A stretch of 64,000 nt of DNA, from NCBI GenBank assembly GCA_963809205.1, contig CAWEIS010000025.1, forward strand, positions 1 through 64,000, read 5' to 3'. This document shows positions 7,224 through 15,912 of this stretch, piece by piece. The stretch is from DATLLN01 sp963809205 (GTDB lineage Bacteria > Actinomycetota > Thermoleophilia > Gaiellales > JAICJC01). The translations under genes and the position numbers were made by a program. Under the pieces are notes generated by a model. It was given only the letters and a program-made list of their open reading frames with translations. It did no database searches and was not told the DNA's origin. How positions within the stretch are numbered: the stretch's first letter is position 1; each line of letters opens with the position of its first letter.

Positions 7224-8022
7224 GGCGAGCATCGGGATCTGCGTGTCAGGCGCCCTGGGCGCCGTCGGCCGCAAGCTGGTGGCGGGCGTGGACGCGGCCC
7301 ACGGGTTCACGCTGCATTCGGCCGTCGCCCGCCGCGAGGTGGGGAGGGATGTCGGCGACGTGGTGCTCGGCCGGCCGCTCGGTGTGCCGATCACCGGCGA
7401 TCTGGAGGCGGCGCTCGACGCCGGCCCGGACGTGCTGATCGACTACACGCACCCGTCCGTCGTGAGGCGGAATGTCGACCTCGCGCTGTATCGCGCGATC
7501 CCGGTGGTGATCGGGACGACCGGGCTGTTCGACGCCGACTTCGAGCAGATCGACGAGGCGGCGCGACGGGCCGGCGTCGGCGCGGCGACCGGCAACTTCT
7601 CGGTGACGGCCGCGCTGCTGCAGCACCTGGCGCGGATCGCCGCGCGGCATGTGCCGCAGTGGGAGGTGATCGACTACGGCAAGGCCGACAAGCCCGACGT
7701 GCCCAGCGGCACCGCCCGGGAGCTGGCCGAGATGCTGGCGCGCGAGGCGGCCCCCGACGTCCCGCTGGCGGAGGACGAGCTGATCGGCCCGCCCGAGGCG
7801 CGCGGGGCGCAGGTCGGCGGCGCGCGCGTGCACTCCGTGCGGCTGCCCGGCTCCAGCCCGGCCGTGGAGGTGCTGTTCGGCATGCCAGGGGAGCGGCTGA
7901 TCATCCGTCACGACGAGCAGTCCGACAGCGGCATCTTCGTGGGGGGCTCGCTGCTGGCCGCGCGGCGTGTGCGCGAGCGCGCCGGCCTCGTCCGCGGCCT
8001 CGACTCGCTGCTGTTCGCATGA
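7213..8022 (+). CDS. DapB-like dehydrodipicolinate reductase homologue, atypical
   Basis: A 269-residue protein with the DapB fold: N-terminal SGALGAVGRKL nucleotide site, VVIGTTGLF, NFSVTAALLQHLA and PDVPSGTA. In DapB the stretch before PSGTA normally reads HHxxKxDAPSGTA, with a catalytic histidine pair. Here it reads YGKADKPDVPSGTA: the lysine and aspartate are kept, but both histidines are replaced by Gly and Lys. A different substrate is therefore likely. The TTG start at 7213 lies within the end of the SDR gene, so translation is probably coupled. Its operon partners are an SDR and a GNAT, not lysine genes. Confidence 0.75.
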   Translation: MPSEASIGICVSGALGAVGRKLVAGVDAAHGFTLHSAVARREVGRDVGDVVLGRPLGVPITGDLEAALDAGPDVLIDYTHPSVVRRNVDLALYRAIPVVIGTTGLFDADFEQIDEAARRAGVGAATGNFSVTAALLQHLARIAARHVPQWEVIDYGKADKPDVPSGTARELAEMLAREAAPDVPLAEDELIGPPEARGAQVGGARVHSVRLPGSSPAVEVLFGMPGERLIIRHDEQSDSGIFVGGSLLAARRVRERAGLVRGLDSLLFA

Positions 8023-8522
8023 GCGATCCGCTGCCCTGGCTGGCGGAGCGCGTGGTCGTACGCCGTCTCCGCGCGGGTGATCTGGAGCGCTTCCAGCTGT
8101 ACCGCCACGACCCGGAGGTGGGCCGCTGGCAGGGCTGGGAGCCGGAGTCCGACGAGCGGTCGCTGGTGTTCCTCGAGGAGATGGCGGTCGAGCCGTTCGG
8201 CCGGGTCGGCGAGTGGATCCAGCTGGCGATCGCGGACGCCGGGGACGACGTGCTGCTGGGCGACATCGGGCTGCACCTGCGCCAGCCTGACGGGAGCGAG
8301 GCGGAGCTGGGGATCACGCTGGCCGGCGACGCCCAGGGCCGGGGGCTGGCGACCGAGGCGGCGGAGGCGGTGGTCGCCGGGCTTCGCGCGCACACCGGCG
8401 TGCGCCGGCTGGTCGGCATCACCGACGTCCGCAACACGCCCAGCGCCCGGCTGCTGGAGCGGCTGGGGATGGAGCTCGAGCGCGAGGACGATGGCGAGTG
8501 GTACTACGCGATGGAGCTCTGA
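8019..8522 (+). CDS. GNAT family N-acetyltransferase (RimJ/RimL-like)
   Basis: A 167-residue acetyltransferase of the Acetyltransf_3/RimJ-RimL group. It begins VVVRRLRAGDLERFQLYRHD, has the acceptor-side motif GDIGLHL and the acetyl-CoA-binding QGRGLATEAAEAVVAG, and ends with TDVRNTPSARLLERLGM, the usual RNxxSxxLxExLG element. ATG 8019 overlaps the TGA of the DapB-like gene (ATGA). The last 19 bases overlap the convergent antiporter gene. Acceptor unknown. Confidence 0.85.
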   Translation: MSDPLPWLAERVVVRRLRAGDLERFQLYRHDPEVGRWQGWEPESDERSLVFLEEMAVEPFGRVGEWIQLAIADAGDDVLLGDIGLHLRQPDGSEAELGITLAGDAQGRGLATEAAEAVVAGLRAHTGVRRLVGITDVRNTPSARLLERLGMELEREDDGEWYYAMEL

Positions 8523-9649
8523 TCGCGGCCCCGGGCGAGCAGGGCCGCGCCGACTGACGAGACGACCAGGCTGGCGAGCGCGGCGAGCACGATGGCGGCG
8601 GCTTGGGCGGCGTCCAGCACGTGGCTGGCCAGGCCGAGGGTGACCACGCCGGCCGGAAGGCCGAGCTGCGCCGTTGCGAGCAGGCCCGAGCCCAACGGCA
8701 TCCGCAGGACGCGGGCGACCACCACGTGGCAGAAGACGACGCCGACGATCAGCATGCCCGCCAGCGCGAGGTCGGATGACGAGGTGGCGAGCGCCCGGAC
8801 GTCGAGCCGGGCGCCCAGGGTGACGAAGAACAGCGGCACGAAGAAGCCCTCGGCCAGGCCGACCAGCTGCCGGGCCAGGCGCTTGGGCTCGCCGGCCAGC
8901 GCGACGGCCACCCCGGCCGCGAAGCCGGCGACCAGGATGCTGGTCGACACCTTGACCGCCAGCGCCGAGAGGCCGAACAGCACGAGCAGCGAGATCCGCA
9001 GGTCGAGCGCCCAGCCGCGCCGCTTCGATCCCTGGCGCAGAGCGTGGCCGGTGCGGCTGTGGCGGAAGCCGCGGAGCGCCAGGAACGCTACGGCGGCAGA
9101 GAGCGCGACCACGGCCGCGCCGAGGCCCGCCTTGAGCGCGCCGCCCGGTCCGAGCGCCAGCGGCAGGCCGACGATGCTGACGATGTCGGTGAGGGTGATC
9201 CACGCCAGCACCGGGAGCACCGGCCCGCCGATCAGGTCGCGTTCGCCGAGGATCGGCAGCACCACCGCGGCGGACGAGGTGGCGAGCAGGACGACGAACA
9301 TCGGCACGTGGGGGATGTCGCTGAGGTCGGCGATCAGCCAGGCGGCCGGGATGGCGACGGCGAACGAGGCGGCGGTGGCGACTGCGCCGGTGCCGATCGC
9401 GCGGCGCAGGCCGTGGTCGCGCAGCGGCAGCCGGGTGCCGACGATGAACATCAGCATCGCGAAGCCCATCGCCGAGAGGAATGCGAGGGTGGGGTCGTCT
9501 GCGTGGATCTCGCCCAGGCCGGTGCGGCCGAGCAGCACGCCCGCGGCGATCTCGCCGACGACGACCGGCACGGCGAGCCGGGTCGCGCTCGCCAGCAGCG
9601 GCCCGACCAGGCCGCAGGCGACGATCAGCGTGAGAATTCCGAATGTCAC
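8504..9649 (-). CDS. CPA2-type cation:proton antiporter
   Basis: A membrane protein of about 381 residues with 11-12 hydrophobic segments and no cytoplasmic TrkA domain, as in the KefB/Sll0689-type CPA2 family. Family hallmarks are LLGRTGLGEI after the second segment, FIVGTRLPLRDHG, and FVTLGARLDV in the later half. GTG 9649 places the first membrane helix at the N-terminus. ATG 9700 is an alternative that would overlap the divergent aldolase gene by 35 bases. Predicted to exchange Na+ or K+ for H+ across the cell membrane. Confidence 0.8.
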   Translation of the reverse strand: MTFGILTLIVACGLVGPLLASATRLAVPVVVGEIAAGVLLGRTGLGEIHADDPTLAFLSAMGFAMLMFIVGTRLPLRDHGLRRAIGTGAVATAASFAVAIPAAWLIADLSDIPHVPMFVVLLATSSAAVVLPILGERDLIGGPVLPVLAWITLTDIVSIVGLPLALGPGGALKAGLGAAVVALSAAVAFLALRGFRHSRTGHALRQGSKRRGWALDLRISLLVLFGLSALAVKVSTSILVAGFAAGVAVALAGEPKRLARQLVGLAEGFFVPLFFVTLGARLDVRALATSSSDLALAGMLIVGVVFCHVVVARVLRMPLGSGLLATAQLGLPAGVVTLGLASHVLDAAQAAAIVLAALASLVVSSVGAALLARGRDQSSIA

Positions 9650-9652
9650 CGG

Positions 9653-9658
9653 TACACT
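9653..9658 (+). promoter_or_regulatory. -10 box of class II aldolase gene (leaderless)
   Basis: TACACT ends seven bases before ATG 9666, and there is no Shine-Dalgarno. The divergent antiporter start lies only a few bases away, so both promoters are packed into the gene ends. Confidence 0.4.
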
Positions 9659-9665
9659 CAACCAG

Positions 9666-10418
9666 ATGACCGAGATCGCAACGCCTCCCGGGATCGACAT
9701 CGTCAAGCAGGCGAAGATCGATCTGGCGGCCTGCTTCCGGGCAGCCGCGCTGTACGGCTTCAACGAGGGGATCGACAACCACTTCAGCCTGGCCGTCCCC
9801 GGCCGTGACGATCTGTTCCTGCTGAATCGCTACGGCCCGCACTGGTCGGAGCTGTGCGCGTCGGACATCCTCACCGTGGATCTGGACGGCAACGTCGTCG
9901 AGGGATCCGGCGAGTGGGACGCGACGGCGTTCATGATCCACCGCGGCGCGCACCGCGCCCGGGCGGACGCGCGCTGTGTGCTGCACACGCACATGCCGTA
10001 CGCGACGGCGCTGTCCTTGACCGATGACGGGTTCATCACCGAGGTCAGCCAGAACTCGATGTACTTCCACGGCCACACGGCGCGGCTGGACTACGGCGGC
10101 TTCGCGACGGCGGAGGACGAGGGGACGCGCATCGGCGAGGCGATCGGCGACGACGTGAGCGTCGTCATGCTCGAGAACCACGGGGTGCTGGTGGTCGGCA
10201 CGGGCGTGGCCGACGCGTGGCACAAGCTGTACTTCCTGGAGCGGGCCTGCCAGGTGCAGGTGCTCGCCCAGTCGACCGGCCGGCCGTTGATCCGCGTCAC
10301 CGACGAGGTGGCCATGCTGACCGCCTCACAGTGGGAGCGCGACGCCGGCGCCGCGCCGTCGCTGTTCGCGGCGATGAAGCGCCGCCTCGACCGCGAGAAC
10401 CCCGGCTACCAGCTCTAA
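9666..10418 (+). CDS. Class II aldolase/adducin family protein
   Basis: A 250-residue zinc-dependent class II aldolase or decarboxylase-type protein. The zinc site is formed by the two histidines of LHTHMPYATAL at about residues 112-114 and a third in FLERACQ-proximal DAWHKLYF. LENHGVLVVG is the usual family motif. The family includes fuculose- and ribulose-phosphate aldolases and decarboxylases; the substrate here is open. ATG 9666 is chosen by the -10 box in front of it. It is followed by a MITE-like repeat block rather than by a partner gene. Confidence 0.8.
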   Translation: MTEIATPPGIDIVKQAKIDLAACFRAAALYGFNEGIDNHFSLAVPGRDDLFLLNRYGPHWSELCASDILTVDLDGNVVEGSGEWDATAFMIHRGAHRARADARCVLHTHMPYATALSLTDDGFITEVSQNSMYFHGHTARLDYGGFATAEDEGTRIGEAIGDDVSVVMLENHGVLVVGTGVADAWHKLYFLERACQVQVLAQSTGRPLIRVTDEVAMLTASQWERDAGAAPSLFAAMKRRLDRENPGYQL

Positions 10419-10426
10419 GCGCACCG

Positions 10427-10662
10427 GTCGGGGTCTGACCCCGCACTGACCCCGCTTGAGCCAAGAGTTCGCAACGAGTCGTGCCGATCTGGCCACGCCG
10501 CCCGCGTCGCGCGACGCACATCGGCGGGCCCCGTCACGCATTTCCGCGCTTTGCCGCGCCGCGCGTGACGAAGCGGGCCTGTCGCCGCCGAACTCGGCAC
10601 GACATCGGCACTAAGCTGGCACGGCTGGGGTCAGAGCGGGGTCAGAGCGGGGTCAGACGCGG
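10427..10662. repeat. MITE/BIME-like block with GGGGTCAGA terminal repeats
   Basis: The gap between the aldolase and the next gene begins with GGGGTCTGACCCCGCACTG and CTGACCCCGCTTG (10430-10456). It ends with three tandem units of GGGGTCAGAGC (10627-10657), so the two ends are inverted copies of each other. The interior holds further dyads, for example GTCACGC against GCGTGAC (about 10531-10571). It has no coding sequence. The size (about 235 bases), inverted ends and internal dyads are those of a non-autonomous palindromic element. It shares the GGGGTC-GACCCC core with the palindromes elsewhere in the window. Confidence 0.6.
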
Positions 10663-10717
10663 TGCCTTGACAGCCCTACTAGTGTCCAGGGAGAAGGGCG
10701 AACGCGAGGAGGCAGCG

Positions 10718-11350
10718 ATGCGTATCGGCGTGATCGGCGGCGGCAAAATCGGCGGGACGGTGGCGCGGCTGGCCGCCCAAACGGGGCACGAGGTTGCGAT
10801 CGCGAACTCGCGCGGACCGGAGAGCGTTGAGCCGCTGGCCGCAGAGATCGCCCACGGCGCACGCGCGGCGACCGTCGAGGAGGCGGCGCACTTCGGCGTC
10901 CTCATCCTGCTCGCCATCCCATTCAGCGCCCTCGACGAGCTCCCGGCCGACGCGCTCGCCGGGCGCATCGTCGTCGACGCCATGAACTACTACCCGAACC
11001 GCGACCGCAACATCCCGGAGCTCGACTCCGACGAGCTGACCTCCAGCGAGCTGACCGCGCGGCACCTCGACCGCTCCCGTGTTGTCAAGGCGTTCAACAC
11101 GATGCGGTGGACGGATCTCGGTGAGGGAGGCAAGCCGGATGCCGACTTCGACGAGCGGCTGGCGATGTACATCGCCGGCGACGACGAGGACGCCAAGATG
11201 AGCGCCGCCGAGTTGGTCGATCAGTTCGGCTTCGCGCCGCTCGACGTCGGCAACCTGCGCGACGGCGGCCGCCAGCTGCAGCCGGGCTCGCCGGTCTACG
11301 GCGAGTCGCTGACGCTGGCCGAGGCGAAGGGAGTGCTGGCATGGCGGTGA
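10718..11350 (+). CDS. NADPH-dependent F420 reductase-like oxidoreductase
   Basis: A 210-residue single-domain protein with the Rossmann motif GVIGGGKIGGTVA at residues 4-16 and the NADP-specific ANSRGPES of F420H2:NADP+ oxidoreductase and related NADP_Rossmann (F420_oxidored) proteins. AFNTMRW and the C-terminal GNLRDGGRQLQPGSP also match the family. GAGGAGG precedes ATG 10718. It overlaps the UBP zinc-finger gene by 10 bases and probably starts the operon that runs to the MFS gene. It may supply or use reduced deazaflavin; that is inference from family. Confidence 0.8.
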   Translation: MRIGVIGGGKIGGTVARLAAQTGHEVAIANSRGPESVEPLAAEIAHGARAATVEEAAHFGVLILLAIPFSALDELPADALAGRIVVDAMNYYPNRDRNIPELDSDELTSSELTARHLDRSRVVKAFNTMRWTDLGEGGKPDADFDERLAMYIAGDDEDAKMSAAELVDQFGFAPLDVGNLRDGGRQLQPGSPVYGESLTLAEAKGVLAWR

Positions 11351-11622
11351 GCTGTGGACACCTGGACACGATCGAGTACGCGGAGCTGCCCGAGCAGATC
11401 GCGGGCTGCGAGGACTGCCTGAAGATCGGCGCGCGCTGGCTGCACCTGCGCATGTGCACGAACTGCGGCCACATCGGCTGCTGCGACTCCTCGCCGAACC
11501 GCCACGCCACGGCCCACGCGACCGAGACCGGCCACCCGGTGATCCGCTCGGCCGAGCCGGGCGAGGACTGGTTCTGGTGCTACCCCGACGAGCTCGCGTT
11601 CACGGTGGGCGGAGACGGGTGA
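11341..11622 (+). CDS. UBP-type zinc-finger protein
   Basis: A 93-residue stand-alone zf-UBP domain, the fold that binds the ubiquitin C-terminus in eukaryotic deubiquitinases. Zinc ligands are visible in CGHLD, CEDCLKIG, LRMCTNCGHIGCCDSS and in the histidines of RHATAHATETGHP. The closing WFWCYPDELAF is typical. In bacteria, genes of this type occur beside FAD/thioredoxin-reductase-like proteins. Here it overlaps the preceding gene by 10 bases and its TGA overlaps the next start (GTGA), so it is clearly part of the operon. Confidence 0.9.
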   Translation: MAVSCGHLDTIEYAELPEQIAGCEDCLKIGARWLHLRMCTNCGHIGCCDSSPNRHATAHATETGHPVIRSAEPGEDWFWCYPDELAFTVGGDG

Positions 11623-13309
11623 GCGCCGCCCCGGAGACGTCCGAGGCCGCACGGCCCGTCCTGGTCGCGGTCGACGACGAGCCGTCCGTCGCCCGCGCGG
11701 TCGAGCGCGACCTGCGCCGCCGCTACGGCCGCGACTTCCGCGTGCTGCGCGCCGAGAGCGGCAGCGACGCGCTGGACGCCGTCCGCCAGTCAAAGCTGCG
11801 CGGCGCCTCCGTCGCCCTGCTGCTGGCCGACCAGCGGATGCCGGGGATGTCCGGCGTCGAGTTCCTGGAGGAGGCGATCGGCGTCGCGCCCGAGGCCAAG
11901 CGCGTCCTGCTGACCGCCTACGCCGACACCCAGGCGGCGATCGACGCGATCAACCGCGTGTCGCTCGACCACTACCTGCTGAAGCCCTGGGATCCGCCGG
12001 AGGAGCAGCTCTACCCGATCGTCGACGACCTGCTCGACGCCTGGCGGGCCGAGGCGCCGGCCGCCTCCGACCGGATCCAGATCGTCGGCCACCGCTGGTC
12101 GCGCGAGTCGCACGACGCCCGCGACCTGCTGGCCCGAAACCAGGTGCCCTACCGCTGGCTGGACGTCGAGCGGGACGACGAGGGACGGCGCCTGCTGGCG
12201 GCCGCCGACGGCGACGCCGTCGCTGCCGCTGGTGCTGTTGCCCGACGGGACGGTGCTGCAGAGCCCGACCACCGAGCAGCTGGCCGACAGCGCCGGCATC
12301 CGCCGCCGCGCCGAGCTGCGCTTCTACGACCTGGTGATCGTCGGCGGCGGCCCGGCCGGGCTGGCGGCCGCGGTCTACGGCGCCTCCGAGGGCCTGCAGA
12401 CGGCGCTGGTCGAGCGGGAGGCGCCGGGCGGCCAGGCCGGCCAGAGCTCGCGCATCGAGAACTACCTGGGCTTCCCGGTCGGCCTCTCCGGCGGCGACCT
12501 GGCCCGCCGCGCGACCACCCAGGCGCCAGCGCTTCGGCGCCGAGCTGCTGACCGTCCAGGAGGTCACCGAGATCGAGGAGAAGGGCCCGGCCAAGATCGT
12601 CCGGCTGGCCGGCGGCGACGAGCTCGGCGCCTCCGCCGTGATCATCTCCACCGGCGTCGACTACCGCCGCCTGGACGCGCCGGGGGTCGACCAGCTGACC
12701 GGCCGCGGCGTCTACTACGGCGGCTCGCGCACCGAGGGCGTCTCCTGCCGCGACGAGCGCGTGGTGGTTGTCGGCGGAGCCAACTCGGCCGGCCAGGCGG
12801 CCATCTACTTCTCCGGCTACGCCCAGCACGTGACCATCCTCTGCCGCGGCGGCGACCTCGGCAAGAGCATGTCGCGCTACCTGATCGACACCATCGACGC
12901 CACCGACAACATCGACGTTCGGCTGTACGGCGAGGTGGCCGAGGCGCACGGCGACGAGAACCTGGAGCGGATCACCATCCGCGACACGCGCAACGGCGAG
13001 CTGGACGAGATGGATCTGGCCGCGATGTTCGTGTTCATCGGCGCCCGCCCGCAGACCGACTGGCTGCCGACCGCCGTCGCCCGCGACGGCAGGGGCTTCG
13101 TGCTGGCCGGCTCCGAGCTGCTGATCGAGGACGTCCGCCCGCGCTGGCGCCTCGACCGCTCGCCCTACCTGCTGGAGACCAGCCTGCCCGGCGTGTTCGT
13201 CGCAGGCGACGTGCGCAGCCAGTCGATGAAGCGCGTCGCCTCGGCCGTCGGCGAGGGGTCGATGGCCGTCAGCTTCGTCCACGAGTACCTGGCCACGCCC
13301 GCCGGATGA
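11619..13309 (+). CDS. Response regulator-thioredoxin reductase fusion, frameshifted
   Basis: The first 125 residues form a receiver domain: VDDEPSV acidic pocket, phospho-acceptor Asp in LLLADQRMPGMSG, LLTAYAD and the HYLLKPWDPP lysine. A linker is followed by a flavoprotein disulfide reductase of the thioredoxin-reductase class, with the FAD motif VIVGGGPAGLAAA near base 12335, GGQAGQSSRIENYLGF, the NADPH site VVVVGGANSAGQAA near 12760 and the C-terminal GVFVAGDVRSQSMKRVA. The usual redox-active CxxC is not seen, so the reductase may act as a sensor or use another partner. Frame breaks lie near 12213 and 12526. The GTG start overlaps the preceding TGA. Confidence 0.8.
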
Positions 13310-14687
13310 TCGACGTCCTGCTCAGAGATCGACCTGTTCGACGGCGTCGACCCCGAGCCTGCGTGGACGGCTTCCTGGCCAAGGGCCAGGAGATGCGGCT
13401 GGAGGTCGGCGACAAGCTGTTCAAGGAGGGCATCCTGCTCGGCCATTTCTCGATCATCCTCGAGGGGGCGGTCGAGTGGTCGCGCCGCGTCAACGGCGTC
13501 GACATCGTGGTCGGCCGCCGCGAGGCGCCGACCTACGCCGGCGCAGGCAACGCGCTGACCGGCGACCCGCCGGTCGCCACCGGCGTCGTCATCGAGCCGA
13601 TGCGGCTGCTGCGCGTGGAGCGCCGAGGACTTCCGCGAGTTCATCCAGCAGGCGCCGTCCGCCATGGAGACGACGGTGCGGCTGATCGGCCCGGTCGCGC
13701 AGATGGCCGAGTCGACCGTCCGCCAGCAGGAGAAGCTGGCCGCGCTGGGCACGCTGTCGCGCCGGGCTGGCGCACGAGATGAACAACCCCGCCGCCGCCG
13801 CCCGGCGCACCGCGTCGGAGCTGGGAGAAGCGCTGGACACGCTGCTTCGAGACCGTCCACAGCTTCGTCTCGAGCGGCGTCGAGCGCGAGGACGCGGCGG
13901 TGCTGGTCGAGCTCCAGAAGCAGGCGATGAAGCAGGCCAAGGCCGGCGCCGAGGAGGACGCGATCGCCGCCGCCGACCGCGAGGACGCGCTGGCCGCCAA
14001 GATCGACGAGATGGGATACGAGGGCTGGCGGCTGGCCGAGCCGCTCGCCCGCGCCAGGCTGGACAACGAGTGGCTGGAGCGGCTGGCGGCGCACTCCGGC
14101 ACGGCCACCGGCGACGCGCTGGAGTGGGTGGCCGCCTCGCTGACCGCCCACACGCCTGGTCGAGGAGCTGCACGAGAGCACCGAGCGGATCTCGCACCTG
14201 GTCGGCGCCGTCAAGGACTACACGTACATGGACCGGATGCAGATCGAGGACCTCGACATCCACGAGGGCATCGACAACACGCTGACCATCCTCGGCTACC
14301 GGCTCAAGCACTGCCAGGTCAAGGTCGTCCGCAACTACGACCGAGTCGCTGCCGCGGATCACCGCGCGCGGCTCCGAGCTGAACCAGGTGTGGACGAACC
14401 TGCTGTCCAACGCGCTGGACGCGCTGGACGGCCAGGGCACGATCACGATCACGACCCGCATGTCCGGCCCGCGCATCGCCGTCGACATCGAGGACGACGG
14501 GCCGGGCATCCCGGCCGAGATCCAGAGCAAGATCTTCGACCCGTTCTTCACCACCAAGCCGGTCGGCAAGGGCACCGGGCTGGGCCTCGACATCGCCCGC
14601 CGCATCGTCGTCGGCCACCGTGGCAACATCTCGGTCAAGTCCCAGCCGGGCGAGACCCGATTCACGGTGATGCTGCCCACCGGCTAG
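13306..14687 (+). CDS. Cyclic-nucleotide-binding sensor histidine kinase, frameshifted
   Basis: The N-terminal part is a cNMP-binding (Crp-like) domain (LEVGDKLFKEG, FSIILEGAVEWSRR, ALTGDPPVATGV). A helical dimerisation region follows, with the phospho-acceptor histidine in GLAHEMNNPAA near base 13775. The C-terminal ATPase domain has NLLSNALDAL, VDIEDDGPGIP and FTTKPVGKGTGLGLDIARR. ATG 13306 overlaps the TGA of the fusion gene, so kinase and receiver are translationally coupled and may be partners. At least six frame breaks lie between 13330 and 14345. No membrane segment is seen, so it should be cytoplasmic. Confidence 0.8.
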
Positions 14688-15883
14688 TGAAGCGCAGCAT
14701 CCTGCCACTGCTGGCCGTGATGGCCGCCGGCCTCGCGTACTACGGCGCGCGCGGCTCGCTGGCCAACTTCGTGATCTCCTGGCAGGACGCGTTCGATGTC
14801 AGCCGGGGCGACGTCTCGCTGATCGTCACCGCCAGCTTCCTGTCGATGGGGCTGGCCCAGATCGTCGGCGGCAAGCTGCTGGAGCGGGTCAGCCCGTGGA
14901 AGGTGCTGGCCGCCGGCATGGTGCTGGGCATCGCCGGCTACGGGCTCGGCGCGATCGCCCCGAACCTGGGCATCGCCGTCTTCCTGGTCGGCATCATCGC
15001 CGGGTTCGGCGCCGGGCTGGCCGCCAACTCCACGCTGATGGTGATCGTCGCCCAGCTGTACACGGAGCGGCAGGGCACGCTGTTCGGCGTGGTCGGCGCC
15101 GCCACCGCGGCCGGGGCGATCGTCATGCTGCCGACGTCGCGGCTGGCGCTGGCGATCTCGCTGGAGGCGGCGCTGCTGCTGCTCGCCGCGCTGATCGCGG
15201 TCAGCCTGGTCGGCGTGCTGTGGTTCCTGCGGCCCAACGTCAGCGCGCCGGTGACGCGGGCCGACCCGCCGCCGATCCGGCGGGTGATCCGGGTCGGCGA
15301 CTTCTGGCTGCTCTCGATCCCGTTCTTCGTCTGCGGCGTCACCTCGACCGGCGTCACCGACACCCACCTGGTCGCCTACATGGAGGGGTGCCACATCGGC
15401 GGCGGCACGGCGTCCTCACTGGCGGCCAGCCTGGCGCTGTTCAACCTGGTCGGCACGTTCGCGTCCGGCGTGATCACCGACCGCGTCAACCCGCGCCTAT
15501 TGCTGGCGGTCATCTACTCGACCCGCGGGCTGGTGCTGCTCGTGTTGCCGCTGCTGCAGACGCCGGAGCTGCTCGCGCTGTTCGCGGTGCTGTTCGGCCT
15601 GGCCGACTTCTCGTCGGTGCCGCCGACCACGGCGCTGGCCCGCAGCTCGTTCCGACACGGCGGCTGGGCGCTGGTGCTGGGGCTGATCGGCGCGATGCAC
15701 CAGGCCGGCTCGGCGCTGGGCGGCATCGGCGGCGGCGAGCTGTACGACCTGACCGGCGGCTACGGCGCGTTCTTCGTCTCGGCGTCGGCGATCTGCTTCC
15801 TGGCGGCCGGGCTGAGCCTGCTGGTCAGCGCGGGGCCGGACGTGCAACAACGGGGTCAGACCCCTTTGTTACAGCCGACCTGA
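14687..15883 (+). CDS. MFS transporter
   Basis: A 398-residue protein with twelve predicted membrane helices and an intact frame, starting at GTG 14687 on the last base of the kinase stop codon. It resembles the monocarboxylate/oxalate-formate antiporter branch (repeated Gly-rich helices, VISWQDAFDVSRGDVSLI after helix 1 and a DRVNPR loop between helices 8 and 9). The last dozen codons read through a copy of the GGGGTCAGACCCC palindrome. Being last in the signalling operon, its substrate may be the effector or product of that pathway. That is inference. Confidence 0.8.
   Translation: MKRSILPLLAVMAAGLAYYGARGSLANFVISWQDAFDVSRGDVSLIVTASFLSMGLAQIVGGKLLERVSPWKVLAAGMVLGIAGYGLGAIAPNLGIAVFLVGIIAGFGAGLAANSTLMVIVAQLYTERQGTLFGVVGAATAAGAIVMLPTSRLALAISLEAALLLLAALIAVSLVGVLWFLRPNVSAPVTRADPPPIRRVIRVGDFWLLSIPFFVCGVTSTGVTDTHLVAYMEGCHIGGGTASSLAASLALFNLVGTFASGVITDRVNPRLLLAVIYSTRGLVLLVLPLLQTPELLALFAVLFGLADFSSVPPTTALARSSFRHGGWALVLGLIGAMHQAGSALGGIGGGELYDLTGGYGAFFVSASAICFLAAGLSLLVSAGPDVQQRGQTPLLQPT
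15846..15870. repeat. Palindromic element, family copy inside MFS 3' end
   Basis: AACAACGGGGTC and GACCCCTTTGTT flank a central A, with one mismatch between the arms. It lies within the last codons of the MFS gene, so it may end transcription at the stop codon. Confidence 0.75.
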
Positions 15884-15912
15884 TCCAGCCCGTGCTTTAG
15901 GGTTGCGCGAGC

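Noticed and set aside
8592..9665. Plus-strand extension of the aldolase frame through the antiporter gene
   Set aside because: The sequence is Ser/Arg/Thr-rich antisense of a clear membrane protein. The aldolase family begins at 9666.
7908..10223. A 771-codon open frame on the minus strand
   Set aside because: It lies opposite the DapB, GNAT and aldolase genes and out of frame with the antiporter. Its product is Arg/His-rich with no motif, as expected for a shadow frame in high-GC DNA.
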